Assembly: GCF_003471585.1 (NCBI RefSeq)
Contig: NZ_QRJO01000001.1
Coordinates: forward strand, 1 to 64,000
Reading direction: 5' to 3'
DNA from: Collinsella sp. AM18-10
GTDB lineage: Bacteria; Actinomycetota; Coriobacteriia; Coriobacteriales; Coriobacteriaceae
DNA length: 64,000 nucleotides
Shown: positions 9,051 through 20,115 of the stretch, piece by piece
Numbering within the stretch: position 1 is the stretch's first letter
How the letters are laid out: each line of letters starts with the position of its first letter
The notes under the pieces: model-generated
Database searches by the model: none
Told to the model about the DNA's origin: nothing
The model's input: the letters and a program-made list of their open reading frames with translations, nothing else
Translations under genes and position numbers: made by a program

Positions 9051-9115
9051 AAACCGTCCCAACATTCGACGTTTTTCGGCAAAATCGCGATTTTCATCGA
9101 ATGTTGTGATGGTTT
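9051..9115 (-). repeat. ccatcacaacattcg hairpin repeat, copy 1 (inverted)
   Basis: Nineteen-base arms, 9051-9069 and 9097-9115, enclose a 27-base loop. Read on the minus strand it matches the copies at 13048-13112 and 14291-14353, including the loop core CGATTTTG. The 9051-9069 arm has two substitutions. It abuts the 3' end of the MFS gene (stop at 9116). Confidence 0.75.
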
Positions 9116-10396
9116 TTACTGCTTTGCGGCACGATCCAAATGCCGGCGTCCAAACAGCAGCAGCGCCGCGGGAACCGCCGTCACGACCATGCCCGCTCCC
9201 ACGAGTGTCCGTTGTACGCCAAATGTTGCCGCCAGCCACGGGGCAATCGCCAGAGGGGCCACGCCGGCGAACATATTGCCAAAGCCCATGACCGAGTTCA
9301 CGCGACCGAGCTGCTCGAGCGGTGCCGTCGTTTGCACAATGGTGTTGTGGAGCGGGTTGACGACACCCCAGGCTATGCCCAGTGCGATCTGGCCGACGAG
9401 GGCCACGCCCACGTACGGCGTCCCCACATAGAGCAGACTTCCCAGGCCCACGGACATAAGCGCCACGAGCAGTGTTTTAAGGTTGACCAGGTGCGGTGGC
9501 AAGCGGAGCGCAACGACGGCGCCCAGCACCGCGCCGACACCGCTGGCCGACGAGAGCCAGCCCATCCACCCAACGCCGACGCGTAGGACATCGCGATAGA
9601 AAAACGACTCGAGCGGATCGAAAGCTCCGTAGCCAAAGTTCGAAAGAAAAATGATACAGAAAAGTAGCGCGAGGACGCTGTTGGTGAAGACTGTCTTGAT
9701 GCTGGCTGCGAAGGTGGCGCGGGCGGACGTGCTGGGGTTGGAGCTTCGTCCCGCACGCTCCCCTTCCTCTGCCGAATCGGCATCCGCATCCCCGGCGACA
9801 TGGCTGGTCTGCGGCCTAAAGCCCCAACCGACGACGAACGCCAACACGGTAGAGAGCATCATGAGCACGAAGACCGCGCGCGACGACGCAGCCGCCGCGA
9901 CAAAGCCGCCCAGCATGGGGCCAACAATGATGCTCACGTTTGAAAACATGGCGATGGCGGAGTTGATGTCTTTGAGCTCGACAGGATCGTCGGTGAGATA
10001 GGCCGGATAGGATGTGGCGATGGGCTGGGCGAATCCCATCGTAAAGCCCAGAAACACCGCGCCGAGCAGGACGACGCCGGTCGCGCTACCAAAAGCGATG
10101 ATTGCCGTGCCAGTTGCGAGAGCGCCGATGATGCTCAGCAAGAAATGGCGGCGCGGACCCCAGGCGTCGAGCTCCGCGCCACCCGCAAAGGATCCCAGGA
10201 TCACGAATACATTCATAAACAGGACGGCCAGCGATGTCGCGACGACCGAAGCGCCGTCCGCATAGGTGAGCGTTCCGATGACGCCGATAAAGTAGCTGGT
10301 CTGAAAACCGGTGTAAATGAGAAAGCGCATGGCCACCAGGCGTTTAGCCTGCGTGGACAGCGATGAGTGGAATTTTGGAAATACAGATGTGGGCAT
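9116..10396 (-). CDS. MFS transporter
   Basis: A 426-residue integral membrane transporter of the major facilitator superfamily with about twelve hydrophobic spans and a central charged loop rich in Ser, Ala and Glu. The segment GSFAGGAELDAWGPRRHFLL in the first half corresponds to the family's loop 2-3 motif. ATG at 10396 is preferred because AAGGAG lies five bases upstream. The downstream end touches a hairpin repeat. It resembles efflux-type MFS proteins of Gram-positives, but the substrate is not predictable. It is transcribed alone, in the same direction as the molybdenum cofactor genes upstream. Confidence 0.82.
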   Translation of the reverse strand: MPTSVFPKFHSSLSTQAKRLVAMRFLIYTGFQTSYFIGVIGTLTYADGASVVATSLAVLFMNVFVILGSFAGGAELDAWGPRRHFLLSIIGALATGTAIIAFGSATGVVLLGAVFLGFTMGFAQPIATSYPAYLTDDPVELKDINSAIAMFSNVSIIVGPMLGGFVAAAASSRAVFVLMMLSTVLAFVVGWGFRPQTSHVAGDADADSAEEGERAGRSSNPSTSARATFAASIKTVFTNSVLALLFCIIFLSNFGYGAFDPLESFFYRDVLRVGVGWMGWLSSASGVGAVLGAVVALRLPPHLVNLKTLLVALMSVGLGSLLYVGTPYVGVALVGQIALGIAWGVVNPLHNTIVQTTAPLEQLGRVNSVMGFGNMFAGVAPLAIAPWLAATFGVQRTLVGAGMVVTAVPAALLLFGRRHLDRAAKQ

Positions 10397-10529
10397 GGGG
10401 CTCCTTATTGCATACGAATGTGGGCAGCGAGCATTTGGCCCTCCGTCCATTGGCTCAATCTATCCGTATGCCTTACTAAGGACACATCGAGCCCCTTCCT
10501 TCTGTCTTTCCGCCCAGCATGAACTACTT

Positions 10530-10562
10530 GGTAGATTTTAAGGCATGTCCCTAAGATCTACC
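10530..10562 (-). terminator. hairpin overlapping the end of moaC-mobB
   Basis: Arms GGTAGATTTT (10530-10539) and AAGATCTACC (10553-10562) have one mismatch; the second arm includes the mobB stop codon. No T-run follows, so termination is uncertain. Confidence 0.35.
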
Positions 10563-11855
10563 GAGGTGGTCTTGGATCAGATCGCAGATGGCTCGGGCGT
10601 CGTTGATGTTGATGGCTCGGGTCGCAAAGCCGGCGTCGAAGGCCTGGCGCGCCAGGGCTTCGTTGCAGGCAAGCGCCAGCGTGTGACCGTCGACCAGGTC
10701 GAGCGAGCTCTTGCCGCGCAGACGGTCGACACCGGAGCGCGCGACCACGATGTTGTCGAAGCCCTCGGTCTTGTAGCCCTCGATGATCACCACGTCGACA
10801 TCGTTGTAGCGCGACAGCAGCTCGCGCGCGGGCATCTCGTCCTCCTCGCGCGTGTCAGCGTACTCCGCCCAGCGCGTGGCGCAGATGAGGCCCACGTGCT
10901 TGGATCCGGCTTGGTGATGGCGCCAGGTGTCCTTAGCGGGCACATCGATATCAAAACCGTGATGCCCATGATGCTTGAGCGAACCCACGCGCAGGCCGCG
11001 GCGGGTGAGCTCGGCGATAACCTTCTCGACGAGCGTGGTCTTGCCCGAATTTTGGTAGCCGATAAACGCGATCGCGGGGACGGCCGGCGCCGGAGCTGCG
11101 GACGCAACGGCGACGGGTGCGCTCGCGGGCGCGTTACCGTCGGCGCCGGCGGCCTCAGCAGCAGCGGCCTGACGCTCTGAACGATCCCACACGCCCGAGC
11201 GGCCACCTTCCTTGTGCAACAGGCGCACGTCGACAATCTCCATGCCGCGATCGACGGCCTTGCACATGTCATAGATGGTCAGACACGCGGCACTCGCGCC
11301 GGTCAGCGCCTCCATCTCAATACCCGTCTTGCCCGTCACGCCGGCCGTGACCAGTACGTGAAAGCCAACCTGCCCGTCCGTGCGCGCCGGCGCCCAGCCC
11401 TCGGGCACGTCCTCGGCCGGCGTCCCCGCCGGAGCGATGGGCGCAATGTCGCACTTACTCTTGGTAATGAGAAGCGGATGGCACATGGGGATGATGTCGC
11501 TCGTGCGCTTGATGGCCATAATGCCCGCCACGCGCGCGCAGGCAAGCACATCGCCCTTCTTGGCGCGGTCCTGCAGCACCATGGCCTGTGTCTCGGGGTG
11601 CATGAGGATGGTGCCCTCGGCGATGGCGATACGATGGGTCTCGGCCTTGTCGGACACGTCGACCATGCGTACCTCGCCCTTGGCGTCCACGTGCGTCAGC
11701 TCGTCGCGACGGGCATCACGGGTGGGCTCGGCTGCAGCGCTGGAAGTCGGCTGTGCGGCAGTGACAGCATCGCCAGCCGCAACCGTGGCTTTGTGGGCAG
11801 ACATCGCGGCCCTGCGAGCGGCCTTGGTGGCATCGGCGTACCTGCTCTTGGCCAT
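10551..11855 (-). CDS. MoaC-MobB fusion protein (molybdenum cofactor synthesis)
   Basis: A 434-residue two-domain protein. Residues about 50-223 are MoaC, which completes cyclic pyranopterin monophosphate synthesis after MoaA; the MCHPLLITK segment and KTGIEMEALTGAS are its signature. An Ala/Pro-rich linker follows (about 225-260). Residues 262-434 are MobB, a GTP-binding partner of molybdenum cofactor guanylylation, with P-loop GYQNSGKTT at about 266-274 and the VVIIEGYK segment. The first 50 residues are a low-complexity Ala-rich leader. ATG at 11855 has GGAGG upstream; moaA ends four bases before this start, so the two form an operon. The fusion joins an early and a late pathway step. Confidence 0.9.
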   Translation of the reverse strand: MAKSRYADATKAARRAAMSAHKATVAAGDAVTAAQPTSSAAAEPTRDARRDELTHVDAKGEVRMVDVSDKAETHRIAIAEGTILMHPETQAMVLQDRAKKGDVLACARVAGIMAIKRTSDIIPMCHPLLITKSKCDIAPIAPAGTPAEDVPEGWAPARTDGQVGFHVLVTAGVTGKTGIEMEALTGASAACLTIYDMCKAVDRGMEIVDVRLLHKEGGRSGVWDRSERQAAAAEAAGADGNAPASAPVAVASAAPAPAVPAIAFIGYQNSGKTTLVEKVIAELTRRGLRVGSLKHHGHHGFDIDVPAKDTWRHHQAGSKHVGLICATRWAEYADTREEDEMPARELLSRYNDVDVVIIEGYKTEGFDNIVVARSGVDRLRGKSSLDLVDGHTLALACNEALARQAFDAGFATRAININDARAICDLIQDHLGRS

Positions 11856-11859
11856 ATGA

Positions 11860-12915
11860 TCATCCTCCGATTTGGGACATAAATCGTTGCGTGCCCTCAA
11901 TTATCGCGTGTTCCTGCGGTTTGTGGGCGACGGCATCGCGCCAAATCGAAAGTACCCGCATATCATCACCACGGCGTAGCGCCTCACGCGCCGAATACTC
12001 GGCATCGCTGAACAGGCACGGGCGCACGTTGCCATCGGCCGTCAGGCGCAGACGGTTGCAATTCGCACAAAAATGGTTGGACATGGCGCTGATAAAGCCG
12101 ACCGTTCCCGCCGCGCCCGGAAAGTGCCAATAGCGCGCAGGGCCCGCGCCGGCAGGAGCGTCGTTGATGTCGAGCGGCTCGAGCTCGCCCAGTCCCGTCG
12201 CGGCGGCCCCAGCATTGATGCGCGCCCGCAGCTCGTCGCTCGGCACGGTATCGCTCGCGTCCCACAGCTCGGGATTGAGCGCGGGCGCATGCGGGTCCAC
12301 AGCGCAATGCGAGCTCGTGTGTTCGTCGCCGATGGGCATATATTCGATAAAGCGCAGGTGGATGGGGCGGTCGAGCGTGAGCCGCGCGAGGGCCGCCACA
12401 TCCTGGTTGAGCCGGCGCACCACAACGCAGTTGACCTTAACGGGCTCAAAGCCCCAAGTCAGCGCCGCGTCGATGCCGGCCACGGTCTGCTCGAGTCGAC
12501 CCAGGCGCGTGATCTTTCCAAAGAGCTTAGGGTCGAGCGTGTCGAGCGAAATGTTGACGCGGTTAAGCCCCGCGTCCTTGAGCTGCGGTGCCAGCTTGGG
12601 CAGCAGGGCGCCGTTGGTGGTAAGCGAGATATCCTCGATCTGCGGAATCGCGCGGATGTCACGAATGAGCGGGATGATACGGCGGCTGACCAGCGGCTCG
12701 CCACCCGTCAGGCGCACGCGGCGAATGCCCTCCCCCGCCACCAAGCGCACAAAGCGGGCGATTTCCTCGGCACTGAGTAGCTCGTCGTGTGCACGGGGCG
12801 CCACGCCATCGGCCGGCATGCAGTAAATGCAGCGGAAATTGCACTTGTCGGTAACGGCAATGCGCAGGTAGTTGATATCGCGGCCAAAGTCGTCATGTTG
12901 CACGCGCCCGACCAC
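11860..12915 (-). CDS. moaA: GTP 3',8-cyclase MoaA
   Basis: A 351-residue radical SAM enzyme that converts GTP to the first molybdenum cofactor intermediate with MoaC. The SAM cluster cysteines are C25, C29 and C32 (CNFRCIYC). The C-terminal substrate cluster has C283, C286 and C300, and the chain ends in the conserved Gly-Gly. The start is GTG at 12915, five to six bases after GGGGAGGG. First gene of the moaA-moaC/mobB operon. No moaD, moaE or molybdoenzyme is in the window. Confidence 0.95.
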   Translation of the reverse strand: MVGRVQHDDFGRDINYLRIAVTDKCNFRCIYCMPADGVAPRAHDELLSAEEIARFVRLVAGEGIRRVRLTGGEPLVSRRIIPLIRDIRAIPQIEDISLTTNGALLPKLAPQLKDAGLNRVNISLDTLDPKLFGKITRLGRLEQTVAGIDAALTWGFEPVKVNCVVVRRLNQDVAALARLTLDRPIHLRFIEYMPIGDEHTSSHCAVDPHAPALNPELWDASDTVPSDELRARINAGAAATGLGELEPLDINDAPAGAGPARYWHFPGAAGTVGFISAMSNHFCANCNRLRLTADGNVRPCLFSDAEYSAREALRRGDDMRVLSIWRDAVAHKPQEHAIIEGTQRFMSQIGG

Positions 12916-13047
12916 GCAGCCCTCCCCTCACGCGGCGTTTTATTCTTCGGAAAACATAATACCCCACGAGAGAATCATGCCGACACCCGTACGACAGGAC
13001 AAGTCGCTTCGAGCAAAACGGACTTTCCAAGCCCATCCTCAGCATAC

Positions 13048-13112
13048 AAACCATCACAACATTCGATGCTTTTCCCGATTTTGGCAAAAAACGTCGAATG
13101 TTGTGATGGTTT
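13048..13112 (+). repeat. ccatcacaacattcg hairpin repeat, copy 2
   Basis: Perfect 19-base arms, 13048-13066 and 13094-13112, flank a 27-base loop. It lies between moaA and the unknown gene downstream. The gap 12916-13150 holds nothing else recognisable. Confidence 0.8.
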
Positions 13113-13150
13113 GCCTGCCCACGGCACCCCGCAGAAGGACCAAAGCGCCC

Positions 13151-14188
13151 CTAAAGGTCGCCGCCCCAGTGCCGAATCACGAATTCTCGCAGATCGTTCT
13201 GACGTTTCTGGAACGCTTCGCTTCGGTCGCACTTGAGACCCATAGCGAGTGCGATGGCATTCATCGCCCGGTGCAATTGCAGCTGATGGGCAAACTGAGT
13301 CCCGGTGAGGACGATCATCTTAAAGCCCAGCGCGCTCAGCACGGCCATACGCTCCGCATCCGACGCGCTGCGCTGTTTATCAAGATGGTCCGAGCCGTTG
13401 TATTCAATCCCCGTACCGCTCGCAGGCGCATATACGTCGATCTCGAAATACCCGGCCTTTGCGAGATACTTGAACTCGTTGGGAACATCGACCCGATGGT
13501 TGAGCTCGATCTTGGCGTATCCCAGCCCGCCCTGAGAACGCTTTGCCACGACCATGATTGCGGTGGCTGTCTCCATGGGCGACCGCGCGCCATCGTGCAC
13601 GCGCTTGAGCACGGCGGCCGCGCGTGCGGCCCCCCGTCGACATCGGTTCTCATTGCAATAGGCAATCAAGTCGGCAGCGGTATACCTCTGCCCTATCTCG
13701 ATATAATCGCCTGTCGGCAGGTGATTCAAATGGTATCGGGCGCAGATTTCGTAGCCATATTCCAGCTGCTCGGGCTCGCTCATCCACGAACCCGCTTGGA
13801 CAAAGCACATGACCTCATCAACCACCAGAAGGCCCTCTGCCACCTCGACAAGATGGCCTGGAGGTACCGGCGCCCCAAACACGTGGCACCTAAATCCAGC
13901 CGGCGTCGAGCGCTCAAAATCGAAGTTAACGAACGTATCGATATGATTGAGTTCTTCTCGTGGAATACCAAGCGAAACCAGATAGTCGGTAACGATCCCG
14001 ACTGCCGTTGAAGCCCTCAGCCCCTTGGCATCGAGCCCCAATTTGGGCAGGCCCGCAGTTGGCTCCGCCTCGTTAGCAAGCGAGTCCTCATCGTATAGGC
14101 TGCTTGCCCGCGAGAGCGGCTCGGACGGGCGCACCACGTTGTGGTATAGCCAGGCAGTCTTATGGGACAGGACGATCGGCAGGTCCAT
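13151..14188 (-). CDS. unknown protein with endonuclease-like C-terminal motif
   Basis: A 345-residue soluble protein. ATG at 14188 follows GGAGG by about five bases. I do not recognise the full-length family. Residues about 195-300 contain charged blocks typical of small restriction-fold (PD-(D/E)XK-like) or AbiEi-like actinobacterial proteins: IELNHRVDVPNEF, then FEIDVYAP and GIEYNGSDHLD, where acidic residues sit on predicted strands, followed by a helix and a MIVLTGTQF strand. The N-terminal half has no clear domain. It lies between two copies of the same hairpin repeat, so it may be a defence or mobile-associated gene; this is only contextual. Confidence 0.6.
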   Translation of the reverse strand: MDLPIVLSHKTAWLYHNVVRPSEPLSRASSLYDEDSLANEAEPTAGLPKLGLDAKGLRASTAVGIVTDYLVSLGIPREELNHIDTFVNFDFERSTPAGFRCHVFGAPVPPGHLVEVAEGLLVVDEVMCFVQAGSWMSEPEQLEYGYEICARYHLNHLPTGDYIEIGQRYTAADLIAYCNENRCRRGAARAAAVLKRVHDGARSPMETATAIMVVAKRSQGGLGYAKIELNHRVDVPNEFKYLAKAGYFEIDVYAPASGTGIEYNGSDHLDKQRSASDAERMAVLSALGFKMIVLTGTQFAHQLQLHRAMNAIALAMGLKCDRSEAFQKRQNDLREFVIRHWGGDL

Positions 14189-14290
14189 GAGCCCTCCAAT
14201 GGAGTCGGATAACCAACCTTATTCCCCTGCCCACAGGTCCGCACACCTTCGTGCGCAAGAAAGCGATTCCACCCGATCGAGTGGTAGAAA

Positions 14291-14353
14291 AACCATCACA
14301 ACATTCGATGCTTTCCCCGATTTTGGCAAAAAACGGCGAATGTTGTGATGGTT
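14291..14353 (+). repeat. ccatcacaacattcg hairpin repeat, copy 3
   Basis: Seventeen-base arms, 14291-14307 and 14337-14353, flank a 29-base loop nearly identical to that of copy 2, in the same orientation. It lies in the divergent gap between the unknown gene and the MATE gene. Confidence 0.8.
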
Positions 14354-14433
14354 CGAGGCGAGGTGAGAAGCATGGAGGGGTCAAAGCATCGTGCTTGGAG
14401 CGTGACTTTTTTCGCCCGCCGCTAACACAAACC

Positions 14434-14469
14434 TTGACTCTACAATCGTTGTAGGGTTTTCACTACACT
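14434..14469 (+). promoter_or_regulatory. dyad and candidate promoter upstream of the MATE gene
   Basis: TTGACT at 14434-14439 resembles a -35 box. It is directly followed by the dyad CTACAATCGTTGTAG at 14440-14454, and a second TACACT occurs at 14464. A dyad in the promoter spacer is the usual place for a repressor operator; the regulator is unknown. Confidence 0.4.
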
Positions 14470-14506
14470 GGTACGTAAACGAACCAATCCAGAAAGTGCC
14501 CCGCCC

Positions 14507-15853
14507 ATGGAACACGACCTCACACGCGGCAATGTCCTCAAGACCATCGCGGTCTTTGCCCTGCCCTATATGCTCTCGTACTTTTTGCAGATGCTCTACG
14601 GCATGGCCGACCTGTACATGATGGGACAGTTTAGCGGCGCGGCCGGCATCACCGCCGTGGGCAACGGCGCGCAGACGCTCTATATCATTACTGTGACGCT
14701 CGTGGGCCTGGCCATGGGAACGACGGTCATCGTCGGCCACGCCGTGGGTTCGCGCCGCTTCGACCGCGCCGAGGTTGCCATCGGCAACACCATCACGCTC
14801 TTTATGGGCGTCTCGGTGGTGCTGGCCGCCGTCCTGCTCGCACTGTGCCCGCAGATCGTGGCACTCATTGGCACGCCGGCCGAGGCGGTCGAAGGCACCG
14901 CCGCCTACCTGCGCATCTGCTTTGTCGGCATTCCGTTTATCGCCGCGTACAACATCCTCTCCGCCATCTTTCGCGGCCTAGGCGATTCGCGCTCGCCCAT
15001 GTACGTGATCGGCGTGGCGTGCATCATCAACATCGCGCTCGACTTTTTGTTTATCGGCCACATGGGACTCGGCCCCGTGGGCGCGGCGCTCGGTACGGTA
15101 ACCGCCCAGACGGCAAGCGTGGCCCTCGCACTCGTGTGGCTCAAGAGCCGCCGCACGCATATCCACCTCAAGCGCAGCGACCTGCGCCCCCAGCCCGAAG
15201 TGCTCGGTAGCATCCTTAAGATCGGTGTGCCCGTGGCCGTGCAGGACGGCTGCATCCAGGTGGCGTTTATGTTTATCACCGTCATCGCCAACCACCGAGG
15301 GCTCGTTGACGCCGCCGCCGTGGGCTTGGTCGAGAAGATGATCAGCTTTTTGTTTATCGTGCCGAGTTCCATGGGCGCTACCGTCAGCGCACTCACGGCG
15401 CAAAACGCTGGCGCGGGCAAGGGTGACCGCGCACGTCAGGTGCTCAAGGATGCCATGACCATCTCGGTAGTATACGGCTGCCTGATCACGGTGCTGATGT
15501 GGCTGGTGACGCCGGCGTTTATTGGCTTTTTTGCCAAGGACGCCGCGGTGGTCGCGGCCGGCACCGGCTATATGCGCAGCTACATTTTCGATGCAATCTT
15601 TGCCGGCATCCACATTTGCTTTAGCGGCTTTTTCGCTGCGTATGGCAAGAGCTACATCGGCTTTGCGCACAACGTGCTGGCCGTGGTACTCATTCGCGTG
15701 CCCGGTGCATGGTTGCTGTCGAACGCCTATTCCGACACGCTGTTTCCCATGGGCATCGCCTCGCCGTGCGGGTCGATTCTGTCGGCGGTCATTTGTGTTG
15801 TCGCGTTTACCGTGCTCAACCGCCGCGGAGCTTTTGACAAATTGGCAGCGTAG
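14507..15853 (+). CDS. MATE-family multidrug/cation efflux transporter
   Basis: A 448-residue membrane exporter of the multidrug and toxic compound extrusion family, using a sodium or proton gradient. About twelve spans in two homologous halves are visible, with typical MATE segments such as the LPYMLSYFLQMLYGMADLY entry helix, GLGDSRSPM after the first half and GYMRSYIFDAIFAG in the second. The start ATG at 14507 has only a weak AGAAAG upstream, but the protein begins as family members do (MEHDLTRGNVLKTIAVFALP). The promoter region holds a CTACAA/TTGTAG dyad, suggesting local repression. The substrate is unknown. Confidence 0.88.
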   Translation: MEHDLTRGNVLKTIAVFALPYMLSYFLQMLYGMADLYMMGQFSGAAGITAVGNGAQTLYIITVTLVGLAMGTTVIVGHAVGSRRFDRAEVAIGNTITLFMGVSVVLAAVLLALCPQIVALIGTPAEAVEGTAAYLRICFVGIPFIAAYNILSAIFRGLGDSRSPMYVIGVACIINIALDFLFIGHMGLGPVGAALGTVTAQTASVALALVWLKSRRTHIHLKRSDLRPQPEVLGSILKIGVPVAVQDGCIQVAFMFITVIANHRGLVDAAAVGLVEKMISFLFIVPSSMGATVSALTAQNAGAGKGDRARQVLKDAMTISVVYGCLITVLMWLVTPAFIGFFAKDAAVVAAGTGYMRSYIFDAIFAGIHICFSGFFAAYGKSYIGFAHNVLAVVLIRVPGAWLLSNAYSDTLFPMGIASPCGSILSAVICVVAFTVLNRRGAFDKLAA

Positions 15854-15858
15854 CGGGG

Positions 15859-15951
15859 CGACGCGAGATCGCCCTCATCGACGACATCATCAGCGATGAT
15901 CCGGCAACCTACGTGACGCAGATCACGGTGCCGGCTGCCCCGTCCAAATAA
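15859..15951 (+). pseudogene. coding-like C-terminal stub of a lost gene
   Basis: Thirty codons without a start read RREIALIDDIISDDPATYVT and so on to a TAA that abuts the terminator. Codon use (G/C at third positions) is like that of real local genes, and the stop immediately precedes a strong hairpin. It looks like the 3' end of a deleted gene fused behind the MATE gene. The family is not identifiable. Confidence 0.3.
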
Positions 15952-15989
15952 GAGCCGCCCGGAAGGCATCATGCTTTCCGGGCGGCTCT
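15951..15989. terminator. bidirectional terminator between MATE gene and ligA
   Basis: Perfect 14-base arms AGAGCCGCCCGGAA (15951-15964) and TTCCGGGCGGCTCT (15976-15989), with an A/T-rich flank on each side, separate convergent transcripts. Confidence 0.8.
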
Positions 15990-16009
15990 TCAATTTGGTT
16001 ATCGTTGCA

Positions 16010-18415
<2,406 letters not shown>

Positions 18416-18453
18416 AATAAAAAAAGGGCTGTCCCACGTTGATAGGACAGCCC
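18416..18453 (-). terminator. rho-independent terminator of the HtrA gene
   Basis: Stem GGGCTGTCC (18426-18434) with GGACAGCCC (18445-18453), followed on the minus strand by a run of T (18417-18425). Confidence 0.85.
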
Positions 18454-18482
18454 CCTGGCCTCGATATGTGCGAAACGGCTCG

Positions 18483-19943
18483 TTAGTAGCCCTGGCCGTG
18501 GCCTTGCCCCTGGCCCTGCTGGCCTAGCAGCTCCTCCAGGTACTGGCGCAGCTGTTCGTCGGTAATACCGCCGTTGCCGGTGTCGGTCGAGCTGTCGTCC
18601 TGCTGCTGGTTCTGCAGCTCCTCGTCGGAGCCCAGCTCGACAGTGACCTTCTTCTCTTCCTTGCCGCGCATGAGCGTGATTTCGACCTTCTCGCCCACCT
18701 CGTGGCTGCGCAGTGCGATGATCAGGCCATCGGCGCTCGTGATCTCGTCGTCGCCCAGCTTGGTGATGACATCGCCCTCCTGAATGCCGGCCTTGGCAGC
18801 AGGACCATCCTCAACGACGCTCGCCACATACGCGCCGCTATCGGTGCTCAGCTTGTTGGTGCGGGCGTTGAGCGCGTTGACGCTCGAAAGCGTAGCGCCC
18901 ATGTACGGATGCACCGGCGTCTTGCCGTCGATAATCTGGTCGGCAATGTTCTTGGCATAGTTGACCGGAATGGCAAAGCCCACGCCCGAGCTGGAGCCCG
19001 AGTAGCTCTCGATGAGCGAGTTGATACCCACAAGCTCGCCGTTATCGTTAACGAGCGCGCCGCCGGAGTTGCCCGGGTTGATGGCGGCATCGGTCTGGAT
19101 CATGTTGGCATAGATGGTGTTACCGTTGGCAGAGCTCATGGCCGTGGAGCGATAGAGCGCCGAGACGATACCCGTGGAGACAGACTGCTCGTTGCCGAAC
19201 GGCGAGCCAATCGCCATGACCCACTCGCCCACGTTGAGCTTGGAGGAATCACCGATCTCAATCGGCGTGAGCTTGGAGGCGTCTGCGTCCTTGAGCTTGA
19301 TGACGGCCAGGTCGCTCGAAGCGTCGTTGCCCACGAACTCGGCCTCGTAGGTGGTGCCGTCATCCATGGTCACCACGTACTGGTCATAGCCATCGACCAC
19401 GTGGTTGTTAGTGAGGATGTGGCCCTCGGTATCGAGCACCACGCCCGAGCCGACGCTGCCCGAGCTGTCCGACTCGTCGGCAGACTGCGAAAGCGAGCCA
19501 TTCTGGCTGCCGCTCGAAGTGGCGGTAATGGAAACCACGGAGGGCAACGCCTTGGCAGAAACGGCCTCGGCCAGCGTGGTGTCCTCGGAATCAATCGTAA
19601 TCTTTTGCGTCGATGAACCCGAAGCACCCGCCGTCACGGCATTCTTTCCGCCGCCAATGTTGAGCGTGCCACTCATAATGAGCGCAATGACCAGCAGGGC
19701 GCCGCAGGCACAGCCGGCGAGTGCCGTAATAAAGATCGGCAGCTTTTTGGTCTTAGTCTTGACCACGGTGTGCTTGTTTACAACCTGCTGGCTGCCCAGC
19801 GGCTTTCCGGTCTGCGTGTCGTAGGCCTGCACGTAGGGAATGTTGCTGTCGGCAGGCGTCGACTCTACCTGCACACGCGGCTGCTGTTGGGTCTCGCCGG
19901 CGTTGCCCGCATCCTGGGGACGCTGGGAATCGTTCTCGCTCAT
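18483..19943 (-). CDS. HtrA/DegP-like membrane-anchored serine protease
   Basis: A 486-residue quality-control protease. A disordered Gln-rich cytoplasmic N terminus (1-65) is followed by one membrane span (about 68-92), a trypsin-like domain with triad H181 (LTNNHVV), D211 (SSDLAVI) and S293 (GNSGG), and one PDZ domain (about 375-455). The tail is Gln/Gly/His-rich. It acts outside the membrane on misfolded proteins. ATG at 19943 has AAGGA eight bases upstream; the longer frame lacks a ribosome site. A GC-rich hairpin 30 bases upstream may be the terminator of the small genes above or a leader element. Confidence 0.93.
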   Translation of the reverse strand: MSENDSQRPQDAGNAGETQQQPRVQVESTPADSNIPYVQAYDTQTGKPLGSQQVVNKHTVVKTKTKKLPIFITALAGCACGALLVIALIMSGTLNIGGGKNAVTAGASGSSTQKITIDSEDTTLAEAVSAKALPSVVSITATSSGSQNGSLSQSADESDSSGSVGSGVVLDTEGHILTNNHVVDGYDQYVVTMDDGTTYEAEFVGNDASSDLAVIKLKDADASKLTPIEIGDSSKLNVGEWVMAIGSPFGNEQSVSTGIVSALYRSTAMSSANGNTIYANMIQTDAAINPGNSGGALVNDNGELVGINSLIESYSGSSSGVGFAIPVNYAKNIADQIIDGKTPVHPYMGATLSSVNALNARTNKLSTDSGAYVASVVEDGPAAKAGIQEGDVITKLGDDEITSADGLIIALRSHEVGEKVEITLMRGKEEKKVTVELGSDEELQNQQQDDSSTDTGNGGITDEQLRQYLEELLGQQGQGQGHGQGY

Positions 19944-19972
19944 AGCTGCGATCCTTTCGTCAAATAACCAAA

Positions 19973-19996
19973 GGCCCGCCAAACATGTGGCGGGCC
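19973..19996 (-). terminator. hairpin just upstream of htrA
   Basis: Arms GGCCCGCCA (19973-19981) and TGGCGGGCC (19988-19996) enclose a six-base loop, then TTTGGTTATTTG on the minus strand. It is likely the terminator of the gene pair ending at 20116. Confidence 0.6.
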
Positions 19997-20115
19997 ATCA
20001 TTGTTCACGTTGAGTTGTACCCCAAGCTGGGCAGTCCCGAGCACTAGATGCCAAGATTTCAGCTTTGCTTAAGTAATGACATGCTTATAGGCCAATTCGT
20101 TTTATGCCGTCATGT

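Noticed and set aside
8908..9097. N-terminal extension of the HAD phosphatase
   Set aside because: The extra codons translate a hairpin repeat that recurs in two other intergenic sites, and the internal ATG has a ribosome site and the right distance to DIDGT.
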